Positions 52,324-60,982 of a stretch of DNA of 64,000 nt are shown here, piece by piece (the first letter of the stretch is position 1; each line of letters starts with the position of its first letter). The stretch is from assembly GCF_030014915.1 (NCBI RefSeq), contig NZ_JAGIXS010000001.1, positions 310,001-374,000 of the forward strand. Reading direction: 5' to 3'. Origin of the DNA: Pelomonas sp. V22. Lineage in GTDB: Bacteria; Pseudomonadota; Gammaproteobacteria; Burkholderiales; Burkholderiaceae_C. The notes under the pieces were generated by a model. That model saw only the letters and a program-made list of their open reading frames with translations. It was not told the origin of the DNA and did no database searches. A program made the translations under genes and the position numbers.

Positions 52324-53469
52324 ATGCCGCTGACCCTGCAAAGCCGATTGCCCCATGTGGGCACGACCGTGTTCTCCACCATGTCGGCCCTGGCCGCCCA
52401 GCATGGGGCCGTCAACCTGGGCCAGGGCTTCCCGGACTTCGCCTGCGACCGGCGGCTGATCGATGCGGTCGATGCGGCCATGCGCGCCGACCACAACCAG
52501 TACCCCTTGATGACCGGCGTGCCGGCACTGCGCCAGGCGGTAGCGGCCAAGATCGCCGCGCTCTACGGCCACCCCTACGACGCGGACCGTGAGATCACCA
52601 TCACCGCCGGTGCCACCCAGGGCATCCTGACGGCGCTGCTCGCCGTCGTGCATCCTGGCGATGAAGTGATCGTGCTGGAGCCCTGCTACGACAGCTATGC
52701 GCCCAATATCGAACTGGCCGGCGGCCGCGTGGTGCGCGTGCCGCTGAGCAGCAGCTACCGGCCCGATTTCGAACGCATTGCCGCCGCGCTCTCGCCCGAC
52801 ACCCGGGCCATCGTGATCAACACGCCGCACAACCCCAGCGCCACGGTCTGGACCGAGGCCGAGATGCGCCAACTGGAGGCTCTGCTGGCCGGCAGCGAGG
52901 TGCTGGTGGTCAGCGACGAGGTCTACGAACACATGGTGTTCGATGGTGGCTTGCACCAAAGCGCGGCCCGCTTCCCGGGCCTCGCTGAGCGCAGCTTCAT
53001 CGTCTCCAGCTTCGGTAAGACCTACCACGTGACGGGCTGGAAGGTCGGCTACGTGGCGGCGCCGGCGGCCTTGATGGCCGAGTTCCGCAAGGTCCACCAG
53101 TACAACGTGTTCACGGTCAACAGCCCGATGCAGCACGGCCTGGCCGCCTACATGGCCGACCCGGCGCCCTACCTGCAATTGCCGGCCTTCTACCAGGCCA
53201 AGCGCGACCTGTTCCGCGCCGGCCTGGCAGCCACGAAGCTGCGCCTGCTGCCCTCCGAGGGCAGCTATTTCCAGTGCGTGGACTACTCGGCCATCAGCGA
53301 CATGGCTGATGCAGAGTTCTGCGCCTGGCTCACGCGTGAGATCGGCGTGGCGGCGATTCCCATGTCGGCCTTCAGCGTGGAGGCGCCGGTGCAGCGGGTG
53401 ATCCGCTTCTGCTTTGCCAAGACCGAGGCCACGCTGCAGCAGGCGCTGGGCAAACTCGCCCAGCTCTGA
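52324..53469 (+). CDS. PLP-dependent class I aminotransferase (YbdL/methionine aminotransferase-like)
   Basis: A 381-residue fold-type I aminotransferase. L-G-Q-G-F-P-D-F near 32 is the substrate loop, T-A-G-A-T-Q-G near 95 binds the cofactor phosphate, N-T-P-H-N-P-S near 162 carries the asparagine, D-E-V-Y-E near 199 the aspartate, and S-S-F-G-K-T-Y-H-V-T-G-W-K near 228-240 the PLP lysine. The set resembles YbdL, which transfers the amino group of methionine or aromatic amino acids. It begins 13 bases after cysB, so it may be under the same transcript, and converges with the FimV-like gene with only two bases between stops. Confidence 0.9.
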   Translation: MPLTLQSRLPHVGTTVFSTMSALAAQHGAVNLGQGFPDFACDRRLIDAVDAAMRADHNQYPLMTGVPALRQAVAAKIAALYGHPYDADREITITAGATQGILTALLAVVHPGDEVIVLEPCYDSYAPNIELAGGRVVRVPLSSSYRPDFERIAAALSPDTRAIVINTPHNPSATVWTEAEMRQLEALLAGSEVLVVSDEVYEHMVFDGGLHQSAARFPGLAERSFIVSSFGKTYHVTGWKVGYVAAPAALMAEFRKVHQYNVFTVNSPMQHGLAAYMADPAPYLQLPAFYQAKRDLFRAGLAATKLRLLPSEGSYFQCVDYSAISDMADAEFCAWLTREIGVAAIPMSAFSVEAPVQRVIRFCFAKTEATLQQALGKLAQL

Positions 53470-53471
53470 AA

Positions 53472-55589
53472 TCAGTGGGCGACGGAGGGGTCGCCCGTGA
53501 TGTCCAGGTCGAGGTCCAGATCCAGGCCGTTCGAGGAGCCGCCATCCAGCGGCAGCACCAGGTCCACCGACTCGGCCGCCGTGCGGGCCGGATGCTCGGC
53601 CAGGTCGCGCGCCACCAGGTAGAGCATCAGCATGTCGCGCATCAGGGCCAGGTCTTGCAGATCGGCCGGCGCCATGGCGACCCGGCCGCCCTGCCACTGG
53701 CCGCCGCGCGACAGCAGGCCGCGCAAGAGATCCATGCTGGCGGCGTTGTCGATCCAGATCTTCTCCAGCAGATGCAGCACCTCGGGGCAGGCCGGCAGGC
53801 CCGGGCCGTCGCCGAGCGGCCAGTCCCAATCCAGCGTCGGCACGCCGAACTGATGGGCATAGCTCTCGCCCACCAGCTCAAAGGCCGAGCGGTCGCCCTG
53901 GCGCTGGTAGATCTCCAGCAACATCAGATAAGGCCAGGGGCTGACGGCACCGGTGAGCCTGCCACTCAGCAATTCGATGGCTGCACCATCCTGGCCCAGC
54001 AGCATGAAGAACTCGGCCTGCTGTTCGAGATCGATCAGGCTCTCGACCGACAAGGGCTTCTGAGCAGCCGCAGAGGCAGCCCGCGCGTCGAGCGGAATCG
54101 TCTGCTCGACCAAGGACACCGACAAGGGCTCGCTGTAGGCCGGGCGGCGCGCGACGGGCGGCGGCATCAGCATGGAATCGCTGACGAAATCGCCCAGCTG
54201 CGGAATCTGCACCGTGGAGTGGCCGCCGTGGTCCTCCTCGGGCGTCTCGACGGCGCGCAAGAGATGGGTGTCGTCCAGGTTGGCGCTGATGCGGGCCGCC
54301 AGACTCTGGGCCTCGGGTGGGGTTGATGGCGTCGGCACCGGAGTCGGCGCCGGCACCGCTTCGTCCAGCGGCAGCGGCAGGCTGGCCCCCGCCAGGCCCA
54401 TGGCCTCGGGTTCGCGGCTCATGCGCTTGTTGGCATGCGGGGCCTGAGTCTTGACTTCGTTCCACCAGTTGGATTCGTGCAGCGCACGGTCGCGCGCCCG
54501 GGCTCGCCACAGGTAGGCACAGAAGGCAGCCAAGCCGGCCAGCAGCACGGCCAGCACATAGACCACCGGGTTCTGGTAGCGGGCCGAATGCTCTTGCTCC
54601 AACTGGTTGCGCAGCAGGGCCAGTTTGTCGGTGGTCTCGCGGCTCTGGGCCTGCATGCGCTGCAGGTTTTCTTCCAGGCGCTTGATCCGTTCGGCACCGG
54701 CATCCGGAGCCGGAGCGCTGGCTGCGGGCAGCGGCGCGGAGGCGGGCAGCGCCGTCTCCAGCGCCTCGGCCGGCTCCAGCTGAAGTCGGGGTTTGGGTGC
54801 CGGTGCGGGTTTGGCGCCGACGGCCGGGCCGGCGCTGGCCACGGTGGTGGCCGCTGGCTTGCGCGGCGGCTTCGCGGCGGGTTTGGGAGCCGAGGCCGCA
54901 CGGGCAGGTGCACTGGCGGCTTCGGCCTCTCCGGCAGCGGCGACGCTCACCTCGTTGCTGCGAGGCGGGCGGCGAGCCGACGCGGGCTTGGGCGCAGGCG
55001 CCGAGGCAGCCTCGGCGGGCAACTGGGCCAGTTGTGGCGCCGCGGGCGACGCCGTGGGCGCAAGCAATTGACCGGGCCGGGCGTCGGCCGTCGACAGCGC
55101 AGCGCGCAGCTGCGGCGAATAGCTGCGCACAGCGGTATCCGGCAGACGGGCTTCCTGCGGCAGGTCGGTGCGAAGTGCCGGCGGGTCGACGAAGGCGGTG
55201 AACTGGCGGGTGAAACGGGTCGGGCAACCCAGCGACAGGCTAACGGTGACCAGCGGCTCGTCCACCGGCACCAGGCTTTGCACACGCACCGCGCGAACGG
55301 TGCTGTCGCTCTCGCCTTCCAATTGAACCTGGACCAGGCCGGCGGGGATGCGGGTCTCGCCGGCAATTACCTCGGCACGTGCGCAATCGGGGGTGAGGGC
55401 TTCATCGCCGCCCAGCTGGATGGGGAACACCAGGTTGAGCGGCTGGCCCAGCGCGGACAGCGTCAGCGGCCGTCCGACCCCCAGGGCTTGAGCCCCGTTT
55501 TGCGCGCCCAGCAGCAGCACCGCCAGCATCAGCGGGGCGAGCTTGGCAGCTTCTGATTGGCTAGTTCGCGCGAGGATGACGGGCTCCAT
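53472..55589 (-). CDS. FimV-like protein with N-terminal FimV core and one transmembrane span
   Basis: About 705 residues if started at the ATG at 55589; a GTG at 55619 would add ten. No clear ribosome site marks either. After a signal peptide (L-A-P-L-M-L-A-V-L-L-L-G) comes L-G-V-G-R-P-L-T-L-S-A-L-G-Q-P-L, the FimV N-terminal domain signature. A long Ala/Pro/Lys-rich linker (about 180-280), a short coiled coil (about 295-330) and one membrane span (about 345-365) follow. The C-terminal part ends in a TPR-like region and a D-L-D-L-D-L-D run. FimV proteins act at cell poles and in type IV pilus function. The C-terminus differs from canonical FimV. Confidence 0.82.
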   Translation of the reverse strand: MEPVILARTSQSEAAKLAPLMLAVLLLGAQNGAQALGVGRPLTLSALGQPLNLVFPIQLGGDEALTPDCARAEVIAGETRIPAGLVQVQLEGESDSTVRAVRVQSLVPVDEPLVTVSLSLGCPTRFTRQFTAFVDPPALRTDLPQEARLPDTAVRSYSPQLRAALSTADARPGQLLAPTASPAAPQLAQLPAEAASAPAPKPASARRPPRSNEVSVAAAGEAEAASAPARAASAPKPAAKPPRKPAATTVASAGPAVGAKPAPAPKPRLQLEPAEALETALPASAPLPAASAPAPDAGAERIKRLEENLQRMQAQSRETTDKLALLRNQLEQEHSARYQNPVVYVLAVLLAGLAAFCAYLWRARARDRALHESNWWNEVKTQAPHANKRMSREPEAMGLAGASLPLPLDEAVPAPTPVPTPSTPPEAQSLAARISANLDDTHLLRAVETPEEDHGGHSTVQIPQLGDFVSDSMLMPPPVARRPAYSEPLSVSLVEQTIPLDARAASAAAQKPLSVESLIDLEQQAEFFMLLGQDGAAIELLSGRLTGAVSPWPYLMLLEIYQRQGDRSAFELVGESYAHQFGVPTLDWDWPLGDGPGLPACPEVLHLLEKIWIDNAASMDLLRGLLSRGGQWQGGRVAMAPADLQDLALMRDMLMLYLVARDLAEHPARTAAESVDLVLPLDGGSSNGLDLDLDLDITGDPSVAH

Positions 55590-55664
55590 GCCAACAGGCA
55601 AAGCTTGGATGCCGGGCACTCTATCACGGAGAGTTACAGCGCTCCCCGGGGGACTCCCCTTGAC

Positions 55665-56438
55665 TCAGTGGTCGTAGCCGGGCATGCGGCGGTCAAGTCG
55701 GCGCAGCAGGCCCGGCCAGGCCAACGAACTGCCCTGCCCCCTGGTGGCTTGACGTGCCTGCTCCTGGGCCGTAGCGATGATGGCAGGGTCGATACGGATC
55801 AGTTCGCCGCCGCCCGCCTGCGCACGGATCTGGATGCTGCACACGGCCTCAAAGAAATACATGGCCTGGAAGGCATCGGCCACCGATCGGCCCACAGTTA
55901 GGAGGCCATGATTGCGCAGCATCAGGTAGTTATTGCTGCCGAGGTCATGGACCAGGCGGGGCTTCTCCTCGTCGCGCAGGGCCACGCCCTCGTAGTCGTG
56001 ATAGCCGAGGCTGGAGAGGACGAAGATCGAGTGCTGCGAGATCGGCAGCACACCGCCCTGCTGGGCCGACACTGCCACACCATTGAGCGTGTGCGTGTGC
56101 AGCACGCATTGCGCATCGGGCCGCGCCGCATGCACGGCGCTGTGGATGGTGAAGCCGGCCGGGTTGACCGGGAATGGCGAGTCCTCCAGCTTGTTGCCAT
56201 GCATGTCGATCTTGACCAGGCTGGAGGCTGTGATCTCGTCGAACATCAGGCCGTAGGGGTTGATCAGGAACTCGTCGTGCCGGTCCGGCAGCCGCGCACT
56301 GATGTGGGTAAACACCAGATCATCCCAGCCAAACATGGCGACGAGGCGGTAGGCGGCCGCCAGGTCGACGCGCAAGGCCCACTCCTCGGGGCTGCAGGTT
56401 TCGCGGCGAGACGGAATTTCGCTGGGCAGCGGCGGCAT
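55665..56438 (-). CDS. Class II aldolase/adducin family protein
   Basis: A 257-residue protein with the fold of L-fuculose-phosphate aldolase and L-ribulose-5-phosphate 4-epimerase. V-L-H-T-H-T-L-N-G-V near 112-121 has the two zinc-binding histidines and N-H-G-L-L-T-V-G near 175 the third. F-T-H-I-S-A-R near 43 is the substrate loop. Catalytic type cannot be settled by eye; many such genes in Burkholderiales are of unknown substrate. It is divergent from the Crp-like regulator across 88 bases, which could make it a target (inference). Confidence 0.88.
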   Translation of the reverse strand: MPPLPSEIPSRRETCSPEEWALRVDLAAAYRLVAMFGWDDLVFTHISARLPDRHDEFLINPYGLMFDEITASSLVKIDMHGNKLEDSPFPVNPAGFTIHSAVHAARPDAQCVLHTHTLNGVAVSAQQGGVLPISQHSIFVLSSLGYHDYEGVALRDEEKPRLVHDLGSNNYLMLRNHGLLTVGRSVADAFQAMYFFEAVCSIQIRAQAGGGELIRIDPAIIATAQEQARQATRGQGSSLAWPGLLRRLDRRMPGYDH

Positions 56439-56526
56439 GGTGGCTCCGGTTCAAAAGCAAGGGTTGGCAGCTCGTGGACAATAGGCAAGGACGGCAAGCC
56501 CTTGCTGTCACGTCAGCGACAAGCCC

Positions 56527-57234
56527 ATGAACAGCACGGCTCTTACAGCATCCGAACGCAGCACCATAGACGCAGGCTCGTGGTTCTCCAAGCTCTCGCC
56601 TGCCCTGCGCAACGACATTCTCTCGCGCGCCTCAGTGCGCCGCCTGGGCGACGATGCCCTCCTCTCCTGCCGTGGCGAACCCGCCGAGGAGTGGTGCGGC
56701 GTGGCCAAGGGCGCTGTGCGCATCAGTTCCGTCTCGCTCTCGGGCAAGCAGATCACCCTCACCTACGTGGAGCCGGGCACCTGGTTCGGCGACATCTCGC
56801 TGTTCGATGGCCTGCCGCGCACGCATGACGCCACGGCCCACGGCGACACCACGCTGCTCGTCGTGCGCAAGCCCGACTTCAAGGACCTGCTCTCCAAGCA
56901 TGCCGAGCTCTACGAGGCCCTGCTGCGCCTGAACTGCCGCCGCCTGCGCCTGATGTTTGACGTGGTCGAGGACCTCAACACCCGGCCGCTCGCTTCCCGC
57001 CTGGCCAAGCAAATCCTGCTGCTGGCGCGCTCTTATGGCGTGCCGCAGGGCGAGGAAGAAATCCGCATCGGCCTGCAACTAGCACAGGAAGACCTGGCCC
57101 AGATGCTGGGCGCCTCGCGCCAGCGCGTGAACCAGGAGCTCAAGGGCTTCGAGCGCGATGGCGCGGTGCGGGTCGAGCCGACGCGCCTGGTGGTGCTGAG
57201 CAAAGACAAGCTGCTCGCGATTGCGAGCAAGTAG
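56527..57234 (+). CDS. Crp/Fnr family transcriptional regulator
   Basis: A 235-residue regulator. The N-terminal beta-roll (about 20-135) has G-E-P-A-E-E-W and E-P-G-T-W-F-G-D-I-S-L-F-D-G-L-P-R, the cyclic-nucleotide-binding-like core. The C-terminal winged helix-turn-helix (about 155-225) has Q-E-D-L-A-Q-M-L-G-A-S-R-Q-R-V-N-Q-E-L. No cysteine cluster of the FNR iron-sulfur type is seen, so it is not an oxygen sensor of that kind. Ligand unknown. The gene upstream on the other strand is the aldolase-family protein; the intergenic stretch has a loose inverted repeat near 56503-56524. Confidence 0.92.
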   Translation: MNSTALTASERSTIDAGSWFSKLSPALRNDILSRASVRRLGDDALLSCRGEPAEEWCGVAKGAVRISSVSLSGKQITLTYVEPGTWFGDISLFDGLPRTHDATAHGDTTLLVVRKPDFKDLLSKHAELYEALLRLNCRRLRLMFDVVEDLNTRPLASRLAKQILLLARSYGVPQGEEEIRIGLQLAQEDLAQMLGASRQRVNQELKGFERDGAVRVEPTRLVVLSKDKLLAIASK

Positions 57235-57318
57235 GGCAGCACCTCAGGGCCGTCGCGCAAGCGACTGATGACGATCAAGCCGCGCTCCACAATACCGCTT
57301 CCACTGAAAGCTGTAGCG

Positions 57319-58425
57319 ATGGACGACAACACCGGCACCCGCGCCCCTTCCCAGGCCATGGACACCGACGCCCTGGCCGCCTGGCTCAGCGCCCATGTAG
57401 CCGGCTTCGCCGGGCCGCTCACCGTCGAGCAGTTCAAGGGCGGCCAGTCCAACCCGACCTACAAGCTCGTCACGCCGCAGCGCAGCTATGTGATGCGCTC
57501 CAAGCCAGCGCCGGTGGCCAAGTTGCTGCCCTCGGCCCATGCTGTCGAGCGCGAGTTCGCGGTGATGAGCGCACTGCGTGGCACGCAAGTGCCGGTGCCC
57601 GAGATGCTGGCGCTATGCGAGGACGAATCAGTCATCGGCCGCGCCTTCTACATCATGGAGTTCATGAGCGGCCGCGTGCTGTGGGACCAGAGCCTGCCTG
57701 GCATGAGCACCGAGGAGCGTGGCGCCATCTACGCCGAGATGAATCGCGTGATCGCCGCCCTGCACCAAGTCGATTTCGCGGCCCTGGGCCTCGCAAGCTA
57801 CGGCAAGCCGGGCAATTATTTCGAGCGCCAGATCGGCCGCTGGAGCAAGCAGTACCAGGCCTCGGCGACCCAGCCGAACGAGGCCATGGACCGGCTGATC
57901 GAATGGCTGCCGGCCAACATCCCGGCCTCCGCACGCGACGAGGCGGAAGTGTCCATCGTCCATGGCGACTACCGGCTGGACAACCTGATGTTTCACCCGA
58001 CCGAGCCGCGCGTGATCGCGGTGCTGGACTGGGAGCTCTCCACGCTCGGCCACCCGCTGGCGGACTTCAGCTACCACTGCATGTCCTGGCACATAGAGAC
58101 CAAGGGCGCGGCACGCGGCATCGGCGGGCGCGACCTGGCAGCGCTCGGCATCCCGGATGAACTCAGCTACGTGCGCAGCTACTGCGAGCGCACCGGCCGC
58201 AAGGACGTGGCGGCCGTGATGGCCGACTGGAATTTCTACCTGGCCTACAACCTGTTCCGCATCGCCGCCATCCTGCAAGGCATTGCCAAGCGTGTGGAGG
58301 CGGGCACGGCGTCGAGCGAGAAGGCACGTGAGGCTGGTGCAGGCGCGCGACCCATGGCCGAACTGGCCTGGCAGTTCGCACAGAAAAGCGCGCAGGGCGC
58401 GCGCGCCCTCTCAACGCAGCGCTGA
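57319..58425 (+). CDS. Phosphotransferase family protein (APH/ACAD11-like kinase fold)
   Basis: A 368-residue protein of the aminoglycoside phosphotransferase (APH) superfamily. Y-V-M-R-S-K-P near 60 has the ATP-binding lysine position, I-V-H-G-D-Y-R-L-D-N-L-M-F near 213-225 the catalytic loop and V-L-D-W-E-L-S near 235-241 the metal-binding aspartate. The sequence is closest in style to the ACAD11/4-hydroxy acid kinase-like group that works beside acyl-CoA dehydrogenases, not to resistance enzymes. The ATG at 57319 is preferred by a GAAAG ribosome-like site; an earlier ATG at 57268 adds 17 residues. It stops six bases before the convergent unknown gene. Confidence 0.88.
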   Translation: MDDNTGTRAPSQAMDTDALAAWLSAHVAGFAGPLTVEQFKGGQSNPTYKLVTPQRSYVMRSKPAPVAKLLPSAHAVEREFAVMSALRGTQVPVPEMLALCEDESVIGRAFYIMEFMSGRVLWDQSLPGMSTEERGAIYAEMNRVIAALHQVDFAALGLASYGKPGNYFERQIGRWSKQYQASATQPNEAMDRLIEWLPANIPASARDEAEVSIVHGDYRLDNLMFHPTEPRVIAVLDWELSTLGHPLADFSYHCMSWHIETKGAARGIGGRDLAALGIPDELSYVRSYCERTGRKDVAAVMADWNFYLAYNLFRIAAILQGIAKRVEAGTASSEKAREAGAGARPMAELAWQFAQKSAQGARALSTQR

Positions 58426-58431
58426 ACAGCC

Positions 58432-59184
58432 TCAGTCGCGCGGCGGCGGGCTGGTGGGCTCTTCTTCAGGCGGCTGGCTCTGCCAGGCGATCGATGAGGT
58501 CGTCGGCCACGGCCCGTCCGTCAGGCGGCCATTGACGCGCTGCGCCTCACGCCCCGCCACTTCCATCAGCTTCAGGAAAGACTGGATCTGCTCCAGCACC
58601 GGCTCCTCCATCGAGGTGCGCAGGTAAGCGTTGCCGCGCATGGTCAGCAGCACGAAGGGTCGGCTGGCCGGCAGCAAGTCCTGACTGGCCTGGACCAGGG
58701 CCGGACTCAGGTCGCCATCGACCCAGGCGGTGGTCAGGTCCTTGTTGACGCCCACCGCGCCGAAACGCGAGCGCACCAGCTTGGAGGCGATCTGGCTGAG
58801 CTTGGGGAACATCACCAGCCAGCGCATCTCTTCCGGCGTGTCGGTGTCGACGCGGGTCTTGAGCGTGTCGGTGTAGGCCTCGAAGACGGTGTTCTCCAGC
58901 GACTCCATCAGCTCGCGCGCCAGCACCATCATCTGCAGGTCGGAGTGCAGCTTCAGCTCGCAGCGGATGCGCAGCTCGTTGCCGCTGATGTAGCTGCGCT
59001 GCGAAGGCCCCCACTCGATGCGCAGGTTGCCGACCGAGGCCTTGGGCTGCTCGATCACGAAACCGCGACCGTCGCGCACCTGCTTGAAGACCGCGCCGCG
59101 GCTGTCGGCCCAGTCGGCGACGCTGCGCCAGCGGGCAGCATTGGCACGGGCGACGAACCAGCTTTTGACTTGCTTAATTACCAT
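58432..59184 (-). CDS. Conserved-looking hypothetical protein
   Basis: A 250-residue protein of no family I recognise. It starts M-V-I-K-Q-V-K-S-W-F, has a mixed alpha/beta pattern with L-V-M-F-P-K-L-S-Q near 145 and a proline/glutamate-rich, probably disordered tail (P-P-E-E-E-P-T-S-P-P-P). There is no signal peptide or clear membrane span. Codon use fits the neighbours, so it is probably a real gene. It lies between the convergent APH-like gene and the divergent glutathione transferase gene. No function can be assigned. Confidence 0.75.
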   Translation of the reverse strand: MVIKQVKSWFVARANAARWRSVADWADSRGAVFKQVRDGRGFVIEQPKASVGNLRIEWGPSQRSYISGNELRIRCELKLHSDLQMMVLARELMESLENTVFEAYTDTLKTRVDTDTPEEMRWLVMFPKLSQIASKLVRSRFGAVGVNKDLTTAWVDGDLSPALVQASQDLLPASRPFVLLTMRGNAYLRTSMEEPVLEQIQSFLKLMEVAGREAQRVNGRLTDGPWPTTSSIAWQSQPPEEEPTSPPPRD

Positions 59185-59269
59185 GAGTCAGGACAATGCA
59201 TTGGCCGGTTGATGCCGCTGATGACGAGCCATTCAGCAGCCTCGCGGTTGGCCGGATGGAGACCGACAA

Positions 59270-59962
59270 ATGATTGAAGTTTATTCGTGGGCCACGCCCA
59301 ACGGGCATAAGGTTCACATCATGTTGGAAGAATGCGGTCTGCCCTATCGGGTGATCCCTGTGGACATCGGCGGCGGCGCCCAGTTCGATCCAGCCTTCCT
59401 GGCGATCAGCCCCAACAACAAGATTCCGGCCATCGTCGACCCGTCCGGCCCCGATGGCAAGCCGATCTCACTGTTCGAGTCGGGCGCCATCCTGCTCTAC
59501 CTCGCCGGCAAGACGGGCAAATTCCTGCCTGCCGACACCCATGGCAAGTATGAAGTGCTGCAGTGGCTGATGTTCCAGATGGGCGGCGTCGGCCCCATGC
59601 TGGGCCAGGCCCACCACTTCCGCATCTACGCGCCCGAGAAGATCCCTTACGCCATCGAGCGCTACACCAACGAGGCACACCGCCTCTACAACGTGATCAA
59701 CAAGCGGCTGGGCCTCAGCCCCTACATCGGCGGCAAGGCCTACAGCATCGCCGACATCGCCATCTTCCCCTGGCTGCGCTCCTGGAAGAACCAGGGCGTC
59801 GAGATGAACGACTATCCGCACCTCAAAGGCTGGTTCGACGAGATTGCCTCTCGGCCGGCGGTGCAGCGCGGCGTCGAGGTGCTGGCCAGCGCGCGCAAGC
59901 CCCTGCTTGACGACCAGGCACGCGAGAACCTGTTCGGCGCCATGCAGTACAAGCGCCATTGA
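59270..59962 (+). CDS. Glutathione S-transferase (Nu-class, YfcG-like)
   Basis: A 230-residue glutathione transferase. The N-terminal thioredoxin-like domain has Thr9-Pro10-Asn11-Gly12, which match the T-P-N-G motif of YfcG/YghU-type enzymes where Thr9 and Asn11 contact the thiol. N-K-I-P-A-I-V-D near 47-54 is the glutathione-binding cis-proline region and F-E-S-G-A-I-L near 65-71 follows. The C-terminal helical domain ends about 205. YfcG-type enzymes have disulfide reductase activity and bind GSSG. The gene ends 22 bases before the upstream motif of PEP-CTERM gene 2. Confidence 0.92.
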   Translation: MIEVYSWATPNGHKVHIMLEECGLPYRVIPVDIGGGAQFDPAFLAISPNNKIPAIVDPSGPDGKPISLFESGAILLYLAGKTGKFLPADTHGKYEVLQWLMFQMGGVGPMLGQAHHFRIYAPEKIPYAIERYTNEAHRLYNVINKRLGLSPYIGGKAYSIADIAIFPWLRSWKNQGVEMNDYPHLKGWFDEIASRPAVQRGVEVLASARKPLLDDQARENLFGAMQYKRH

Positions 59963-59983
59963 TGCGAGCAACCCGCCGGGGCA

Positions 59984-60001
59984 CTGTCGGCCAGGCTTAC
60001 A
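59984..60001 (+). promoter_or_regulatory. Putative PrsR upstream activator site of PEP-CTERM gene 2
   Basis: CTGTCGGC...TTACA aligns without gaps to the element at 32789-32806: it agrees at positions 1-6, 8 and 14-18 of 18. It begins 84 bases before the TGGCAT of the sigma-54 promoter, against 81 in the other gene. The palindrome is imperfect here (CTGTCGGCCAG). Confidence 0.6.
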
Positions 60002-60066
60002 TCCGGTACCCCCAGTGCGCGCCTCGGAGCCAGCCAAGCCACTGAAACGCAAGCAGAAAGTCCGAA

Positions 60067-60083
60067 CTGGCATGCAGCTTGCT
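60067..60083 (+). promoter_or_regulatory. Sigma-54 (RpoN) -24/-12 promoter of PEP-CTERM gene 2
   Basis: CTGGCAT-N5-TTGCT, with TGGCAT at 60068-60073 and TTGCT at 60079-60083, fits the sigma-54 consensus with one deviation (T for C at the end of the -24 box). Predicted transcription start about 60095, giving a short leader before the ATG at 60118. Confidence 0.82.
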
Positions 60084-60117
60084 CGCGGCAGCCAAGAAAT
60101 CCCATCGGAGTCTCATC

Positions 60118-60960
60118 ATGCGTTTTGTCAAGAATGCCCTGGCACCCGTTTGCCTGGCATTTGCCGCCATCGGCAATGCCTCTGCCACGACCCTGCTGTT
60201 CAACGACTTCTCCAGTGTCGCCGGCATGCAGCTCAATGGCAGCGCCGCAAAGGTCGGCAGTGCATTGCGCCTGACGCCGGCCACCACCAGCCAGTCCGGA
60301 TCGGCTTTCTCGACCACGGCTGTGTCGCTGGCTGCAGACGCCTCCTTCAGCAGCGCCTTTACTTTCCGCATCACGGATTCCGGCGGCATCTGCGACAGCG
60401 ATGGCTGCGGCGCCGACGGCCTCGTGTTCGTGGTCCAGACCGTGGCCAACACGGCCGGTGGCGTGGGTGGCGGCATCGGCTACCAGGGCCTGCCCAAGAG
60501 CGTCGGCATCGAGTTCGACACCTGGAACAACGGCAGCTGGGACGACAACGACGGCAACCATGTCGGCATCGACCTGGGCGGCAATATCGACTCTGTCAGC
60601 CAGGTCCATGTGGGCACGCGCATGAACAACGGCAGCATCTGGAGCGCCTGGGTCGACTACAACGGCGTGACCGACCTGCTTGAGGTGCGCCTGCTGGAGG
60701 GCCTCGGCCCCCGCCCGGGCGCCGCCATGCTCTCCTACACGGTCGACCTGCCTGGCCAGTTGCTGACCACCGACGCCTTCGTCGGCTTCACCTCGGGCAC
60801 GGGCTCGGCCTACGGCAACCACGACATCCTGGCTTGGCAGTTCAACTCGAGCTACGACCCCATTGGCACCATCGGTGGCAGCGTGCCCGAGCCGACCTCG
60901 CTGGCCCTGATGGGCCTGGGCCTGGCAGCCCTCGGCCTGAGCCGCCGACGCCAGCGCTGA
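60118..60960 (+). CDS. PEP-CTERM protein 2 with L-type (legume) lectin domain
   Basis: A 280-residue exported protein. The ATG at 60118 follows GGAG by eight bases and gives a signal peptide ending N-A-S-A. Residues about 25-245 read as a legume lectin-like fold: D-G-L-V-F-V-V-Q, G-I-G-Y-Q-G, V-G-I-E-F-D-T-W-N-N (carbohydrate/metal site region), H-V-G-I, a W-V-D-Y-N-G strand and F-V-G-F-T-S-G-T-G. The C-terminus is V-P-E-P-T-S, a hydrophobic stretch, then R-R-R-Q-R. It should be an exosortase A substrate that binds sugars, perhaps the cell's own exopolysaccharide (inference). Far from the cluster but under the same type of promoter. Confidence 0.92.
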   Translation: MRFVKNALAPVCLAFAAIGNASATTLLFNDFSSVAGMQLNGSAAKVGSALRLTPATTSQSGSAFSTTAVSLAADASFSSAFTFRITDSGGICDSDGCGADGLVFVVQTVANTAGGVGGGIGYQGLPKSVGIEFDTWNNGSWDDNDGNHVGIDLGGNIDSVSQVHVGTRMNNGSIWSAWVDYNGVTDLLEVRLLEGLGPRPGAAMLSYTVDLPGQLLTTDAFVGFTSGTGSAYGNHDILAWQFNSSYDPIGTIGGSVPEPTSLALMGLGLAALGLSRRRQR

Positions 60961-60982
60961 GGCAACATTCGCCAGACGCACG

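Noticed and set aside
56503-56524. Loose inverted repeat before the Crp/Fnr-like gene as its own operator
   Set aside because: The half-sites match each other only partly and do not fit TGTGA-N6-TCACA or the FNR consensus.
57319-58425. Aminoglycoside resistance gene
   Set aside because: The APH fold is shared by many kinases; the sequence looks like the ACAD11-type metabolic group and there is no resistance context.
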